Notes: a model not told the origin generated them from the letters alone. Positions 49,308 to 61,220 are shown, counted from the first letter of the stretch. The stretch is 64,000 bases of DNA from a gamma proteobacterium HTCC5015 (GCA_000155715.1 DS990599.1:351415-415414); one strand, 5' to 3'. A program made the numbers and translations.

Positions 49308-49818
49308 GAGGTGCCTCGATTGCAGAGAGAATGTGTCGGACCACTTGCCGAGCAGTTTTATTATCCGTATCGAAGCGATAATCGGCAACACTCTCATAGA
49401 GTGGGCCACGCTCGCGAGCCATGTGAGTCAGTGTTTCGCGGGGGTTGTCGCTTTGCATCAAGGGACGGTTTTTATCTTTCCCCGCTCTTTTGATTTGTTC
49501 GTCAACGGATACGGTGAGGTAGATAACAGTACCCCTAGCGGCTAGGTGGGTGCAGTTTTGAGGTGTGGTGACGGCGCCCCCGCCAGTGGCGAGCACGATA
49601 TTTTTTTGTTGGCTTAGCTCGTCAATTATCTGAGCCTCGCGCTGCCGAAATCCGGACTCCCCTTCGTATTCAAAAATAGTGGGTATGTTGACGCCGGTCT
49701 TCTCTTCGATGGCGTGATCTGAATCTACAAAGCAAAGGCCGAGCTGCTTGGCGAGCAGTCGGCCTATGGTGGTTTTGCCGGCCCCCATGGGGCCGACCAA
49801 AAATAGTGATTGCGACAT
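49294..49818 (-). CDS. aroK: shikimate kinase
   Basis: Phosphorylates shikimate. Walker [16 protein letters not shown], shikimate-binding [11 protein letters not shown], and [10 protein letters not shown]. 174 aa. It follows pilQ by 5 bp on the same strand, the conserved pilMNOPQ-aroK-aroB arrangement. Confidence 0.97.
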   Translation of the reverse strand: MSQSLFLVGPMGAGKTTIGRLLAKQLGLCFVDSDHAIEEKTGVNIPTIFEYEGESGFRQREAQIIDELSQQKNIVLATGGGAVTTPQNCTHLAARGTVIYLTVSVDEQIKRAGKDKNRPLMQSDNPRETLTHMARERGPLYESVADYRFDTDNKTARQVVRHILSAIEAPRENS

Positions 49819-49823
49819 CCCTC

Positions 49824-51968
49824 TTAGTTAAATTCCACGCTATCGCGCACAATTTTAGGCGTAACAAAGATAAGAATTTCGCGCTTAGAGTTTTGTTTGA
49901 TCTCGCGTCGGAACAGACGGCCTATGCCGGGGATGTCGCCGAGGAATGGAATTTTGGTGACGCTGTCGAGCGTCTCGTGCTCGAATATACCACCGAGTAC
50001 CACGGTTTCGCCGTTTTTAACGAGAACCTGTGTCTCGACTTCTCGAGTATCAATAGACGGCACTTGAATTTCGCCCTCGCCGAAAATTTCACCCACGTTG
50101 TCTTTCTTGACATTGAGGTCGAGAATGATGCGGTCATCGGGGGTGATTTGTGGCGTTGCGGTTAAGCTGAGTACCGCCTTTTTAAAGGCGACGGTGACAG
50201 CACCACTAGAGGCAGCCTCGAGATAGGGGATCTCAACACCCTGCTCAATAAAGGCTTCTTTCTGGTTGGCGGTGATCACGCGAGGTGTCGAAATGATCTC
50301 GCCTTTGCCCTCTGCTTGAAGCGCGGACAGTTCAAGTTCTAGCAGGTTCCCTGAAGAGGTCGGCAGTGCAAAGGCAAACTGCCCTGTGCTAGAGCCCGCA
50401 TTGGCAGGGAAGTTGAAATTCATGGGCCTGCTGTTGATGTTTAGGTCACCACCCGATTGTCGCCCCTGAAGATTAAAGGTATCTGATCCGCCAAAAACAG
50501 CCCCTTCGCCTACAGGCAATGGGTCTATGCGATTGACGCCAAAGCGCGAACCAAGCTGTTTGTCAAAATCATCTGACGCAATAACAATGCGCGACTCAAT
50601 CAGCACTTGCTTGACGGGAATGTCGAGGCGCTGCAGCATTGAGCGGATTTGCTCCATAACGACTGCGGTATCTGTGACCATCAGGGTGTTGGTGCGCGCA
50701 TCGACGGTTGCCGTGCCTCGCTCCGACAGCAAGCCGCTAGATTTGCTATCGCCTTCGCTCTGGCCTTCGCCATCTTCTGACTTACCTTTAATTAGGTTCA
50801 AAATTTGCTCGGCTTTCGCGAAGTTCACTTCAAAAAACTCCGATTGTAGAGGCGCCAGCTCTTGAACTTGCTGCTTGGCCTCTAGCGCGAGTTTTTCTTG
50901 CTGGGCAATTTCTTCAGCGGGCGCTATTAATAGAACATTGCCCGACTTGCGCTTATCGAGACCTTTGGTCTTTAGAATGATTTCCAGAGCTTGATCCCAG
51001 GGGACATTTTTTAATCGCAGGGTTAGCGACCCCGATACGGAGTCACTGACGACAACGTTAAGGCCGGTAAAGTCGGCGATGAGTTGCAGCACAGAGCGGA
51101 CTTCGATGTCTTGGAAGTTCAGGGACAAGCGCTCGCCGGTGAAGCCGAATTTGTCGCGTGCCTGACGCTCTAGCTCTTCTTTGGTAATGGGTTTCACTTC
51201 GAGCGTGAATGTGCGGTCGGACTGATAGGCGATATGCTCATAGTTGGAATCGGTTGGCGTTGTAACAATGCGCACACCATCATCGAGTTGGGCAATATCA
51301 ATATATTTAGCGGGGGTGGCGAAATCGAGTACGTCGAGACGTTGCACCAGATCTTCGGCAACGGAGGCACCGACAAACTCAGTCACCACTTTAGAGCCCT
51401 CTTGAGCCACGTTGACTGGAGTGCTGGCAGAGCCTAACTCAACGACGACTAGGCCTTGGCCTTCTTCGCCGCGTCTAAAATCAACGGACTCGATCGTGTT
51501 GCTGCCCGATTCTTCGGTACTCGGTGCGCCGGAGCTGAGGGTGTTTACGTTCGTGGTCGCTGCTTCAATAGAATCGGCCAGCGTGACATAGAGCGTGTTG
51601 CCGGTGGCCTGCATCTCGTAATTGACGAGTTCCGCCAAGTTGATAATGACTCGAGTTCGGTTGCCTTGAGAGGCCACGTTGATAGAGTTTGTTGATCCAA
51701 TCGAGACAGGAATGGCGCTCTTGCCGACGTTGGACGTCGTCTCTTGGAAGTCTAGAGCAATGCGAGCAGGGTTGTTGATGGTAAAGCTCAGCGGCTCCTT
51801 GGCCTCGGAGGCCATTTCGATGGCGAGCTGCACTCGATCCCCCGGCAGTGCTTCAAAGTTAATGTCCGTAATACTGTTCGCTGCCAGTACAGAATGGGAG
51901 CAGCAAAGGCACACGGCCAGAACCAAAAGTTTGCTGATGTGTTGATTAAGCATTGTTTTAACTCTCAT
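49824..51968 (-). CDS. pilQ: type IV pilus secretin PilQ
   Basis: Outer-membrane secretin through which the pilus fibre passes. Signal peptide ending HSVLA before ANS, two AMIN domains for peptidoglycan binding (about residues 35-260), an STN/N0 domain with LSLNFQDIEVRSVLQLIADF, an N1 domain, and the C-terminal secretin domain with VGEGAVFGG near the gate and EVETQVLVKNGETVVLGGIFE near the end. The ATG at 51968 is preferred for its GGAG; an ATG at 51989 would overlap pilP (ATGA). 714 aa. Confidence 0.95.
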   Translation of the reverse strand: MRVKTMLNQHISKLLVLAVCLCCSHSVLAANSITDINFEALPGDRVQLAIEMASEAKEPLSFTINNPARIALDFQETTSNVGKSAIPVSIGSTNSINVASQGNRTRVIINLAELVNYEMQATGNTLYVTLADSIEAATTNVNTLSSGAPSTEESGSNTIESVDFRRGEEGQGLVVVELGSASTPVNVAQEGSKVVTEFVGASVAEDLVQRLDVLDFATPAKYIDIAQLDDGVRIVTTPTDSNYEHIAYQSDRTFTLEVKPITKEELERQARDKFGFTGERLSLNFQDIEVRSVLQLIADFTGLNVVVSDSVSGSLTLRLKNVPWDQALEIILKTKGLDKRKSGNVLLIAPAEEIAQQEKLALEAKQQVQELAPLQSEFFEVNFAKAEQILNLIKGKSEDGEGQSEGDSKSSGLLSERGTATVDARTNTLMVTDTAVVMEQIRSMLQRLDIPVKQVLIESRIVIASDDFDKQLGSRFGVNRIDPLPVGEGAVFGGSDTFNLQGRQSGGDLNINSRPMNFNFPANAGSSTGQFAFALPTSSGNLLELELSALQAEGKGEIISTPRVITANQKEAFIEQGVEIPYLEAASSGAVTVAFKKAVLSLTATPQITPDDRIILDLNVKKDNVGEIFGEGEIQVPSIDTREVETQVLVKNGETVVLGGIFEHETLDSVTKIPFLGDIPGIGRLFRREIKQNSKREILIFVTPKIVRDSVEFN

Positions 51969-51985
51969 TGGTTTTTCTCCGCCGC

Positions 51986-52510
51986 TCATTGTTCGCCGAT
52001 TCGAAGCTGTGAGGATCGCTCTTCCCACAAGCCGTTGTCGTTTCGGACAAGTTCGACAATTTCGATTTGATTTTCAGTAATGCTAGTGATTTTTCCGTAG
52101 TTCTGGCCAGCGTAATTACCCGCTCTAACGCGGTGTACCGTGCCTTCGCTGTCTTTGATCAGGCCCCAGCGGAAACCTTCGCGCTTAAGTGTTCCTACCA
52201 TTAGCAGGGAGTCGAGCGGGAAATATTCCAGCGCCTCTTTGCGGCGGTTGGTGTTGGGTGCGTTTTCGCCCGATGCATTAGCAGGTTCTTCACGTCTTTC
52301 GACGGCGCTTTGGGGCGAGAATGGGTTGCGACCTTCGTGGCGATATTCATAGCTGCGATAGAGCTCAAACTCAGGGAGAGGCTTCACGCTGCCTTGGTAT
52401 TTTGTCTTGGCGTTTTCCACATAGCGCTCAAGGTCACTCATATCCGATGAGCAACCTGCTAGCGTCATAAGCAGAGCCAGTGGTAGGAGTTTACTTGCTG
52501 CTTTCATCAT
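51986..52510 (-). CDS. pilP: type IV pilus alignment lipoprotein PilP
   Basis: Inner-membrane lipoprotein linking PilNO to PilQ. Lipobox LAGC at residues 17-20, a disordered stretch, and the HR domain with YFPLDSLLMVGTLKREGFRWGLIKD and HRVRAGNYAGQNYGKI. 174 aa. Its start overlaps the end of pilO by 20 bp. Confidence 0.94.
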   Translation of the reverse strand: MMKAASKLLPLALLMTLAGCSSDMSDLERYVENAKTKYQGSVKPLPEFELYRSYEYRHEGRNPFSPQSAVERREEPANASGENAPNTNRRKEALEYFPLDSLLMVGTLKREGFRWGLIKDSEGTVHRVRAGNYAGQNYGKITSITENQIEIVELVRNDNGLWEERSSQLRIGEQ

Positions 52511-53111
52511 CGGAGAGGTACCTATATGTTTTGGCAGTTAACGCAACATCTAAGGGAGTATTGACGTTGACGCCCTCAATTTCACCAGGCTGGATCGTAA
52601 TATTGTGCAGGGTGACAATGCGTTGCATGGCTGCCACGCTGCTGATGAAACCAGTGAGCTCTGTGTAGGATCCCCGCAGTTTCATGCTGATGGGGTACTC
52701 GGCATAAAACTCTTTGCTCTCTTCGCCAGTTGGCTTGAAGCCGGTAATGTCGAGGTTGTTGGATGAGCCTGCTCGCGACACTTCCACCAATAAATTGTCC
52801 ACTTCCGTTTTGTCAGGCAGGCTCTTCAACATCGAGCCGAAGGTTTTCTTCATTTCCTCAAGCTGCTCTTCATAGGCGTTGAGGTTGGAGGCCTTCATCT
52901 GCTTGCGATCAAACTCGGATTTTAGGTCAGACTCCTGCACTTGTACCTTTTCGAGTTCTTTCTGCTGGCTCGAGACAATCAGCGCATAGCCTGCGCCTAA
53001 TACTAGTATGCAGGCGAGCACAATCACCCCGATCCGAAAGGGTAGTGGGAGAGAGCCGATTTTCTTTAAATTATCAGGCTCCAAATACAGTTGAATGTCT
53101 TCTAGAGTCAT
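52491..53111 (-). CDS. pilO: type IV pilus assembly protein PilO
   Basis: Bitopic inner-membrane protein. Transmembrane helix around residues 24-46, then coiled coil (EKVQVQESDLKSEFDRKQ), then a ferredoxin-like domain with PDKTEVDNLLVEVSRAGSSN. 206 aa. It pairs with PilN to transmit force between PilM and PilP. Confidence 0.94.
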   Translation of the reverse strand: MTLEDIQLYLEPDNLKKIGSLPLPFRIGVIVLACILVLGAGYALIVSSQQKELEKVQVQESDLKSEFDRKQMKASNLNAYEEQLEEMKKTFGSMLKSLPDKTEVDNLLVEVSRAGSSNNLDITGFKPTGEESKEFYAEYPISMKLRGSYTELTGFISSVAAMQRIVTLHNITIQPGEIEGVNVNTPLDVALTAKTYRYLSDDESSK

Positions 53112-53126
53112 AGCTGGACGCCTCAG

Positions 53127-53696
53127 TTAATTGTCGAGATCGCTCTCAGAGCTGTTAGGTGAGTCTTGGGTGACTTCTAAAGAGAATGCGGCGCCATCAG
53201 CGTCTTTATCGTTTTCGATGTTGACCAGAGTGGGTTCTTTAAACCAATCGGATTCATCGAGGTTGCGCATGTAGGCGGAGACTCGAGCATTGGACTCTGC
53301 GTAGCCGTTTACTGTGATTGAGTCGCCTTTCTGGAGAATTTTAGAAACCCAAATCCCGTCGGGAAGAGCGGTTACAATATCTTCAAAGCTGTGCACGACT
53401 TGAGAGCGGCTTCCCTGCAACTCCTGAATGATTTTCATGCGGGCGAGCAGGTCTTTTTTGGTGTTCTCCAGTTCTTTAATGGTCTCTAGCTTGGAGTCTA
53501 AGACGGTAATCTCGTTTTTGAGATAGCTGTTGCGCTCTTCTTGGTAGCTAATGCGGTCTTGGAAGTAGAGGTATATGGCAAAAAGCAGCGCTGCACACAA
53601 GGCAACCGCTATCGCTGCGACAATGCCAAACTCTTGGTTTTTGGCTTGGCGGAGTTCTTCGCGCCAAGGGAGTAAGTTGATTCTTTGGGTGCTCAT
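53127..53696 (-). CDS. pilN: type IV pilus assembly protein PilN
   Basis: N-terminal cytoplasmic peptide INLLPWREELR, the PilM-binding motif, then a transmembrane helix (about residues 24-46), coiled coil and periplasmic fold. 189 aa. The start overlaps the end of pilM (4 bp). Confidence 0.95.
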   Translation of the reverse strand: MSTQRINLLPWREELRQAKNQEFGIVAAIAVALCAALLFAIYLYFQDRISYQEERNSYLKNEITVLDSKLETIKELENTKKDLLARMKIIQELQGSRSQVVHSFEDIVTALPDGIWVSKILQKGDSITVNGYAESNARVSAYMRNLDESDWFKEPTLVNIENDKDADGAAFSLEVTQDSPNSSESDLDN

Positions 53697-54766
53697 TCGT
53701 CAACACTCCTTAATGCCAAGCCACAGGCGATGAGGAGTGCTGTGGCATCATTCATCAAACGGTTTTGTGCGACGCGCTTGTCGATTTCGACGTGGGCAAA
53801 CGGGTCGGCAATTGATGTGGTAATGCCGAGGTTGTGCTCCACAATATCTGCGATGTTGGGGATGTTGGCGCAGCCGCCAGCCAAAATGATGTGGTCTACG
53901 TGTTCTTGTTCAGTCGCAGAGTAGTAGAACTGCAAGAAGCGGCCGACTTGCTGAGACATGGTCTCTTTAAAAGGCGTTAGAACTTCGGGTTCGTAGTTTT
54001 CTGGTAGGCCGCCTTCCTTTTTTACACGGCCTGCGTCTTCAAAAGAAAGACCGTAGCGTCTCATGATCTCTTCGGTCAGCTGTTTGCCGCCAAAGGGCTG
54101 CTCACGAGTGTACGCCAGTTTGCCATCGTGCAGCACGTTCAGGCTGGTCATGGTTGCGCCGATATCGACGATGGCAACGGTTTTGTCCACGCCGTAATCG
54201 GGCACTTGATGGGAAAGAAGCTTAAAGGCGTCTTCAATGGCGTAGGCCTCGACACCCACTTCTTTGGGGGTCAGGCCGGCAGGGCGGACAGCGCCGGTTC
54301 TAGCGCCTACGTTTTCATCTCTAGAAGCGGCGATTAGGACATCGACTGTCTCGGGGTTTTTGGCGTTGGGGCCAAGTACCAAGAAGTCCATATAGACTTC
54401 ATCGGCGGGATAGGGGATGTACTGTTCTGCCTCTAATTGAATCTGTGCCTCAATCTGATCTTCTGTCAGATCGGCGGGCATGCTGATTTCTTTAGTGATG
54501 GCCGCCGAACTGGGCACGGCCAAACAGGCGAGCTTGGTTTTGGAGCCGGAGCGCTTGACCGCGCGTTTAACGGCTTCACCAGCGGCTTCCACACCCTCTT
54601 CGCCTTGGATCGTTTTTTCGACCACGGCATTGGCAGGCAAAGGTTCCACCGCATAGCTATCGATGCGATATTTACCTTTGTTTTTACTGATTTCCAGTAG
54701 CTTTACACAGGTTGAGCTAATATCTAGCCCCAACATCTGCGGTTGTTTATTACCGAATAGAGACAC
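53693..54766 (-). CDS. pilM: type IV pilus actin-like protein PilM
   Basis: Cytoplasmic actin/FtsA-like ATP-binding protein that starts the alignment complex. LGLDISSTCVKLLEIS at the front, VAIVDIGATMTSLNVLHDG, FGGKQLTEEIMRRYG, and ILAGGCANIPNIADIV near the end. 357 aa. First gene of pilMNOPQ-aroK-aroB, divergent from mrcA. Confidence 0.96.
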   Translation of the reverse strand: MSLFGNKQPQMLGLDISSTCVKLLEISKNKGKYRIDSYAVEPLPANAVVEKTIQGEEGVEAAGEAVKRAVKRSGSKTKLACLAVPSSAAITKEISMPADLTEDQIEAQIQLEAEQYIPYPADEVYMDFLVLGPNAKNPETVDVLIAASRDENVGARTGAVRPAGLTPKEVGVEAYAIEDAFKLLSHQVPDYGVDKTVAIVDIGATMTSLNVLHDGKLAYTREQPFGGKQLTEEIMRRYGLSFEDAGRVKKEGGLPENYEPEVLTPFKETMSQQVGRFLQFYYSATEQEHVDHIILAGGCANIPNIADIVEHNLGITTSIADPFAHVEIDKRVAQNRLMNDATALLIACGLALRSVDE

Positions 54767-54891
54767 GGCAGTTACCCACTCTCGGTTGAACTTAGTAGTA
54801 GCCTACATTATCTAGTTTGTTAAATACTAGCCCTAAGTACATAAAAATACTAGCAAATTTACTGTTTTTTCTTTTAGCGGGTCTAAACCCT

Positions 54892-54897
54892 TATAAT
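54892..54897 (+). promoter_or_regulatory. candidate -10 box of mrcA
   Basis: A perfect TATAAT lies 45 bp before the mrcA start in the divergent pilM-mrcA gap. No good -35 box is seen 16-18 bp upstream. The gap also holds repeated AAATACTAG-like AT-rich words. Confidence 0.4.
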
Positions 54898-54941
54898 TAA
54901 AGTGTTTTCTTAAGAGTTTGTTGTCGTCGGGAAAGTCATCT

Positions 54942-57479
54942 GTGCCTAAATTTCGTTCTGTTGTAAAAGTTGCCACCATTGTTAGCGTGGTGGGAGCACT
55001 TGTTGCCGCTATCTCACTTTATGCTTTGTATGCTTATCTCGAGCCCAAGTTGCCTGAGGTGGAGGCCCTAGAGGATATTCGCTTGCAGGAACCACTGCGC
55101 GTCTACACAGCTGATCGGAAGCTTATCGCGGAGTATGGCACGAAGCGCCGCGTACCGCTCGATATAGAAACAGCGCCAGAGATGCTCAAGCAGGCATTCA
55201 TCGCCGCCGAAGACGATCGATTTTACCAACACCCCGGTGTCGACTGGCAGGGCATTGTGCGGGCTGCCATCGTGTGGGCTGCGTCTGGCGAGCGTTCGCA
55301 GGGTGGCAGCACTATTACGATGCAGGTAGCTCGAAACTATTTTTTAAGCCGCGAGAAAACGATTCTTCGCAAGCTAAACGAAATGTTGCTGGCACTAAAG
55401 ATTGGCCGAACCTTGAGTAAAGACAAGGTGTTGGAGCTGTACTTCAATAAAATTTATCTTGGTAAACGTGCTTATGGTGTCGCTGCCGCCGCCCGCGTTT
55501 ACTACGGGAAGACAGTTGATGAGTTAAGTTTGGCTGAAATGGCGGTGATTGCGGGATTGCCCAAAGCGCCGTCGGCGAATAATCCCGTCAATAATCCCGA
55601 GCGCGCTAGGGAGCGTCGAAACTATGTGTTGAGGCGTATGTTGGAGCTTGGCTATATTGATCAGGCGGCTTTTGAGTCTGCGACCAGTGCGCCTATTACG
55701 GCCAAAGCACACGCGATCACTCCCGAAGTAGAGGCCTATTATCTCGGTGAGATGGTTCGGGATCAGGTGGGGGCGCTATTTCCCGATGAACTCTACGATT
55801 CTGGTTTAAGCGTTTATACCACGCTTGATAGCGTACAGCAGGCGGCGGCCAATCGCTCTGTTCGGCAGGGGTTGCGCGCCGTAGATCAGCGCCATGGTTA
55901 TCGCGGGCCCGCAGCTCGACTTGAGCAATGGCGTGGAGAAGAGGGCGGAGTTGATGAGGCGGCCTTTCAAAAGGTGGTGGACAGCTTGCCTTCAGCAGGT
56001 GGCTTAGAGGCCGCTCTGGTCACTCAGGTGACAGAGGACTCCGCCAGCTTGTATATGCAAGAAGGTGTTGAGGCGTCGCTGGATTTAGAGGCGGTCACCT
56101 GGGCACGCAAGAGCTACGCAGGTGGTGGCGTGGGGCCTGAAATTTCGGCGGTCAATGATGTGTTGTATGTTGGCGATGTGGTGTGGGTGGATTTTGATGC
56201 CAATGGGAAATTGCAGTTGTCCCAGTCACCCGAAGTTGAAGGAGCCATGGTCGCCATTCGCCCGCGCGATGGAGCGATTACCGCCCTTGTCGGAGGGTAT
56301 GATTTTTTTCGTAGTAAATTCAACAGAGCTTCGCAAGCAGAGCGCCAGACGGGGTCTAGCTTTAAGCCCTTTTTGTACACGGCGGCACTGGAGAAGGGCT
56401 ATACCGCGGCCAGTGTGGTAAACGATGCCCCGGTAGTCTTTGATGATCCCGCTCTAGAGAGTAAATGGAAGCCAGAAAATTACAGTGGCAAATTTTACGG
56501 TCCCACCCGCTTGCGCGAGGGCTTAGCGCGCTCGCGCAACTTGGTGTCTATTCGTCTGTTACTGCAGGTAGGGGTCGGTCCAGTGCGGGCTTTTGCCAAG
56601 CGCGTGGGCTTTTCCGCTGATCGTTTGCCGCGAGACCTTTCGCTGGCGTTGGGGAGTAACTCATCGACGCCACTGAATTTGGCGAGAAATTTCGCCACAT
56701 TTGCCAACAATGGCTACCGTGTAGAACCCTATTTTGTCGATCGTATCGAGGACCGAGATGGTCGCGTGGTCTATGCCAGCGATCGCGTGGTCGCTTGTGA
56801 TGGCTGTTTGTCCGAGGCCGAGCCCGAGCGGACAGCTGACAAGGAGGTGCTCAAAGTGGGCGCGACAGATATCGCGCATGATGGAGAAGAGTCACCAGTT
56901 GAATCCGAGGAAGAGAAAGCGTCGAAGCAGCGGGAGGAGGTTCGCCCCGTTGTTAATGAGGCTGAGCGGGTTATCGATGAGCGCGTGGCTTTTATCGCGA
57001 GAACCATGATGCAGGACGTTGTCCGACGCGGCACAGCGCGCAAGGCGCTGAGCTTAGGTCGCAGTGACCTGGCGGGCAAGACGGGAACGACAAACGATCA
57101 GATCGATGCTTGGTTCAGCGGCTACAACGATGAAATTGTGGCTTCAGTGTGGGTGGGGCACGATTCTCTTAAAACGCTGGGTTATGGTGGCACGGGTTCG
57201 GGGGCGGCGCTTCCCATTTGGATCGATTTTATGGAAGTCGCTTTAAAGGGGGTGGAGGAGTCTCGCCTAGTACAGCCTGCGGGTGTGGTGTCGACGAAAA
57301 TTGATCCTGAATCTGGGCTGCTCGCTTATCCCGGGCAGGGCAATGCCATATTTGAGTACTTCCGCGAAGAAAATTTGCCCACGCAGATGGCAACGCCCAA
57401 ACAGGCGGATCTTTACGGTGGTGGAGTGTCTTCTGAAGAGAGCGACGAAGGTAGCGATCAGGGGCAATCGCTATTCTAG
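54942..57479 (+). CDS. mrcA: penicillin-binding protein 1A
   Basis: Bifunctional peptidoglycan synthase. A transmembrane helix (about residues 9-31) precedes the glycosyltransferase domain with the catalytic glutamate in AAEDDRFYQHPGVD and GGSTITMQVARNYFL. An OB-like insert follows, then the transpeptidase with SSFK (serine nucleophile, in RQTGSSFKPFLYTAAL), SRN and KTGTT. The GTG at 54942 with GGAAAG is preferred over the TTG codons upstream; 845 aa. An acidic insert near residues 635-670 interrupts the transpeptidase domain. Confidence 0.96.
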   Translation: MPKFRSVVKVATIVSVVGALVAAISLYALYAYLEPKLPEVEALEDIRLQEPLRVYTADRKLIAEYGTKRRVPLDIETAPEMLKQAFIAAEDDRFYQHPGVDWQGIVRAAIVWAASGERSQGGSTITMQVARNYFLSREKTILRKLNEMLLALKIGRTLSKDKVLELYFNKIYLGKRAYGVAAAARVYYGKTVDELSLAEMAVIAGLPKAPSANNPVNNPERARERRNYVLRRMLELGYIDQAAFESATSAPITAKAHAITPEVEAYYLGEMVRDQVGALFPDELYDSGLSVYTTLDSVQQAAANRSVRQGLRAVDQRHGYRGPAARLEQWRGEEGGVDEAAFQKVVDSLPSAGGLEAALVTQVTEDSASLYMQEGVEASLDLEAVTWARKSYAGGGVGPEISAVNDVLYVGDVVWVDFDANGKLQLSQSPEVEGAMVAIRPRDGAITALVGGYDFFRSKFNRASQAERQTGSSFKPFLYTAALEKGYTAASVVNDAPVVFDDPALESKWKPENYSGKFYGPTRLREGLARSRNLVSIRLLLQVGVGPVRAFAKRVGFSADRLPRDLSLALGSNSSTPLNLARNFATFANNGYRVEPYFVDRIEDRDGRVVYASDRVVACDGCLSEAEPERTADKEVLKVGATDIAHDGEESPVESEEEKASKQREEVRPVVNEAERVIDERVAFIARTMMQDVVRRGTARKALSLGRSDLAGKTGTTNDQIDAWFSGYNDEIVASVWVGHDSLKTLGYGGTGSGAALPIWIDFMEVALKGVEESRLVQPAGVVSTKIDPESGLLAYPGQGNAIFEYFREENLPTQMATPKQADLYGGGVSSEESDEGSDQGQSLF

Positions 57480-57491
57480 GATGACGCTTTT

Positions 57492-57517
57492 TTGGCGGCA
57501 GCGAGAACTGCCGCCAA
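57492..57517. repeat. hairpin between convergent mrcA and hemE
   Basis: TTGGCGGCAG and CTGCCGCCAA form a perfect 10-bp stem with a 6-base loop, 12 bp after the mrcA stop and 14 bp beyond the hemE stop. It lacks a downstream T run on either strand, so its role as a terminator is uncertain. Confidence 0.45.
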
Positions 57518-57531
57518 GAGACGCTTGAACA

Positions 57532-58596
57532 CTATGAATGATAAGCGGGGCTGAGCTCGTGTACTGCCTCAACTAGGGCGCTGACGTGTTCGGGGTCGAT
57601 GTGCTGGTGAATGCCGTGCCCCAAGTTAAATACATGCCCCGAACCTGTGCCAAAGCTTTCGAGCACTTTTTGAACTTCAGTGCGGATGGCGGCGGGTGGT
57701 GCGTAGAGTGCGCTGGGGTCGAGGTTGCCCTGCAGTGCGACTTTGTCGCCCACGCGGCGCTTGGCGTCGGCTAGGTTCGTGGTCCAGTCTAGCCCCAGCC
57801 CGGTGCTGCCAGCTTCGGCCATCGATTCCAGCCATTGCCCTCCATTTTTAGTAAACAAAATGCTTGGCACGGCTCGGCCGTCAGCTTCCTTGGGCAGTGC
57901 TGCGACGATTTTTTTCATGTATTGCAGTGAAAATATCTGATAGTTCTCGGGCGAAAGTGCGCCGCCCCATGTATCAAATACCATGACTGCCTGAGCGCCC
58001 GCGGCAATTTGTGCTTTTAGGTAGGCAATGGTGCTCTGTGTGATTTTGTCTAATAAGCGGTGAAGCAGCTCAGGATTGCCGTACATCATGCCTTTAATGT
58101 TGGCGAAGTCGCGGCTGCTGCCGCCCTCAACCATATAAGTGGCGATCGTCCACGGGCTGCCCGCGAAACCAATCAGTGGGACGCGACCGTCGAGCTCTTG
58201 GCGAATCGTTCGCACGGCGTTCATGACATAGCCGAGCTCGTCCTCGGGGTCGGGGGTGGCGAGCTGCTTCAAGTCCGCTTCGCTGCGGACGGTGCGTTCA
58301 AATTTGGGGCCCTCACCAGTGACAAAGTACAGGCCGAGCCCCATGGCGTCGGGGACGGTGAGGATGTCTGAAAACAAGATGGCCGCGTCGAGATCGTAGC
58401 GAGCCAGTGGTTGCATGGTGACTTCACAGGCCAGTTCGGCGTTGCGGCACAAATCCATAAAGCTGCCAGCCTTGGCGCGCGTCGCTCGATACTCTGGCAA
58501 GTAGCGGCCAGCCTGCCGCATGATCCACAGGGGTGTGCGGTCTACGGGTTGGTGGGCGAGGGCGCGAAGGAATCGGTCGTTTTTGAGTTCGCTCAT
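57532..58596 (-). CDS. hemE: uroporphyrinogen decarboxylase
   Basis: Converts uroporphyrinogen III to coproporphyrinogen III in haem synthesis. [21 protein letters not shown] near the N-terminus, [32 protein letters not shown] and [16 protein letters not shown] are conserved. The ATG at 58596 ([13 protein letters not shown]) gives 354 aa. Its leader begins only six bases upstream of the start in the terminal repeat of a MITE-like element, whose end supplies the only AGG near the start codon. Confidence 0.96.
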   Translation of the reverse strand: MSELKNDRFLRALAHQPVDRTPLWIMRQAGRYLPEYRATRAKAGSFMDLCRNAELACEVTMQPLARYDLDAAILFSDILTVPDAMGLGLYFVTGEGPKFERTVRSEADLKQLATPDPEDELGYVMNAVRTIRQELDGRVPLIGFAGSPWTIATYMVEGGSSRDFANIKGMMYGNPELLHRLLDKITQSTIAYLKAQIAAGAQAVMVFDTWGGALSPENYQIFSLQYMKKIVAALPKEADGRAVPSILFTKNGGQWLESMAEAGSTGLGLDWTTNLADAKRRVGDKVALQGNLDPSALYAPPAAIRTEVQKVLESFGTGSGHVFNLGHGIHQHIDPEHVSALVEAVHELSPAYHS

Positions 58597-58601
58597 GCTA
58601 G

Positions 58602-58864
58602 GGCCTGTTACCACAAATTTTATGATCTCTGCTGGAAGCCATTTTCCTGCCCAGCAAGGCAGAAGGAGTGCCGTGTAGTACGTCTACACAAACGACTGAT
58701 AACGCAGCTGGGCGGAAAATAGCTCCAGCCCTTCGGGTTGTGGCTAAAAAAGCGCCACTCATCGTTGCTCGTCGCTCATTTGGATTCACCAAACCACGCT
58801 CCTTGCGCCTTGATTGGCGCTTTTTTAGTCACAACAGTGACCATCAAATTTGTGTTAACAGGCC
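58602..58864. mobile_element. MITE-like element with 28-bp terminal inverted repeats
   Basis: The 28-bp ends (58602-58629 and 58837-58864) match at 24 of 28 positions when one is reverse-complemented; the outer 19 bases follow GGCCTGTTAnCACAAATTT. TAG flanks both sides as a possible 3-bp target duplication. A second nested inverted repeat (GGCTAAAAAAGCGCCA near 58741 and TGGCGCTTTTTTAGTC near 58815) makes a large internal hairpin. At 263 bp with no open frame of note, it must have been moved by a transposase encoded elsewhere. It lies between hemE and gltD. Confidence 0.8.
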
Positions 58865-58878
58865 TAGATCCCGTTGTG

Positions 58879-58911
58879 AAAAAAGCGCAGAGGGCGGTGC
58901 CGACTCTGCGC
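58879..58911 (-). terminator. rho-independent terminator of gltD
   Basis: GCGCAGAG and CTCTGCGC form an 8-bp stem with an 11-base loop. Six A on the left give the T run on the minus strand. It lies 30 bp after the gltD stop, just before the MITE. Confidence 0.8.
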
Positions 58912-58940
58912 TTTGTAAAGTGTACCGAAAAAGTGGTTTG

Positions 58941-60883
<1,943 letters not shown>

Positions 60884-60896
60884 GTCGAAGTCGCTC

Positions 60897-61112
60897 TTAG
60901 TAGAGGCGAATGCGGCGTGCTTGCTCTTTGTACAGGCGCTTAGCGTGGCGCTTGGCTGCGGCCGCTTTTGTGCGCTTGCGTTTGGCAGTAGGCTTCTCGT
61001 AAAACTCGCGGCGGCGAGCTTCGGTTACAACGCCCGCTTTCTCGCAGGAGCGCTTAAAGCGGCGAAGAGCGGCCTCAAAGGGCTCGTGTTCTTTAACGCG
61101 TACGTCAGGCAT
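60897..61112 (-). CDS. rpsU: 30S ribosomal protein S21
   Basis: 71 aa, the standard length. [20 protein letters not shown] at the front and a basic C-terminus [14 protein letters not shown]. The ATG at 61112 is the family start. It is divergent from tsaD, the conserved arrangement. In most relatives rpsU-(yqeY)-dnaG-rpoD form one operon; here dnaG is 18 kb off. Confidence 0.98.
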   Translation of the reverse strand: MPDVRVKEHEPFEAALRRFKRSCEKAGVVTEARRREFYEKPTAKRKRTKAAAAKRHAKRLYKEQARRIRLY

Positions 61113-61146
61113 GTCGACAAACTCGTTTAGTTGCAAAAGGGGCGCG

Positions 61147-61154
61147 ATTATAAT
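61147..61154. promoter_or_regulatory. shared -10 element for rpsU and tsaD
   Basis: The sequence ATTATAAT contains TATAAT on both strands in the divergent rpsU-tsaD gap. No strong -35 box is seen on either strand, so this is only a candidate. Confidence 0.35.
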
Positions 61155-61220
61155 ACCCAGCCGAACAAAAAATCCAGTCCACTTTTGCGGTGGCGTCGAG
61201 AAAGAGGAAAGAAGGCCGTA

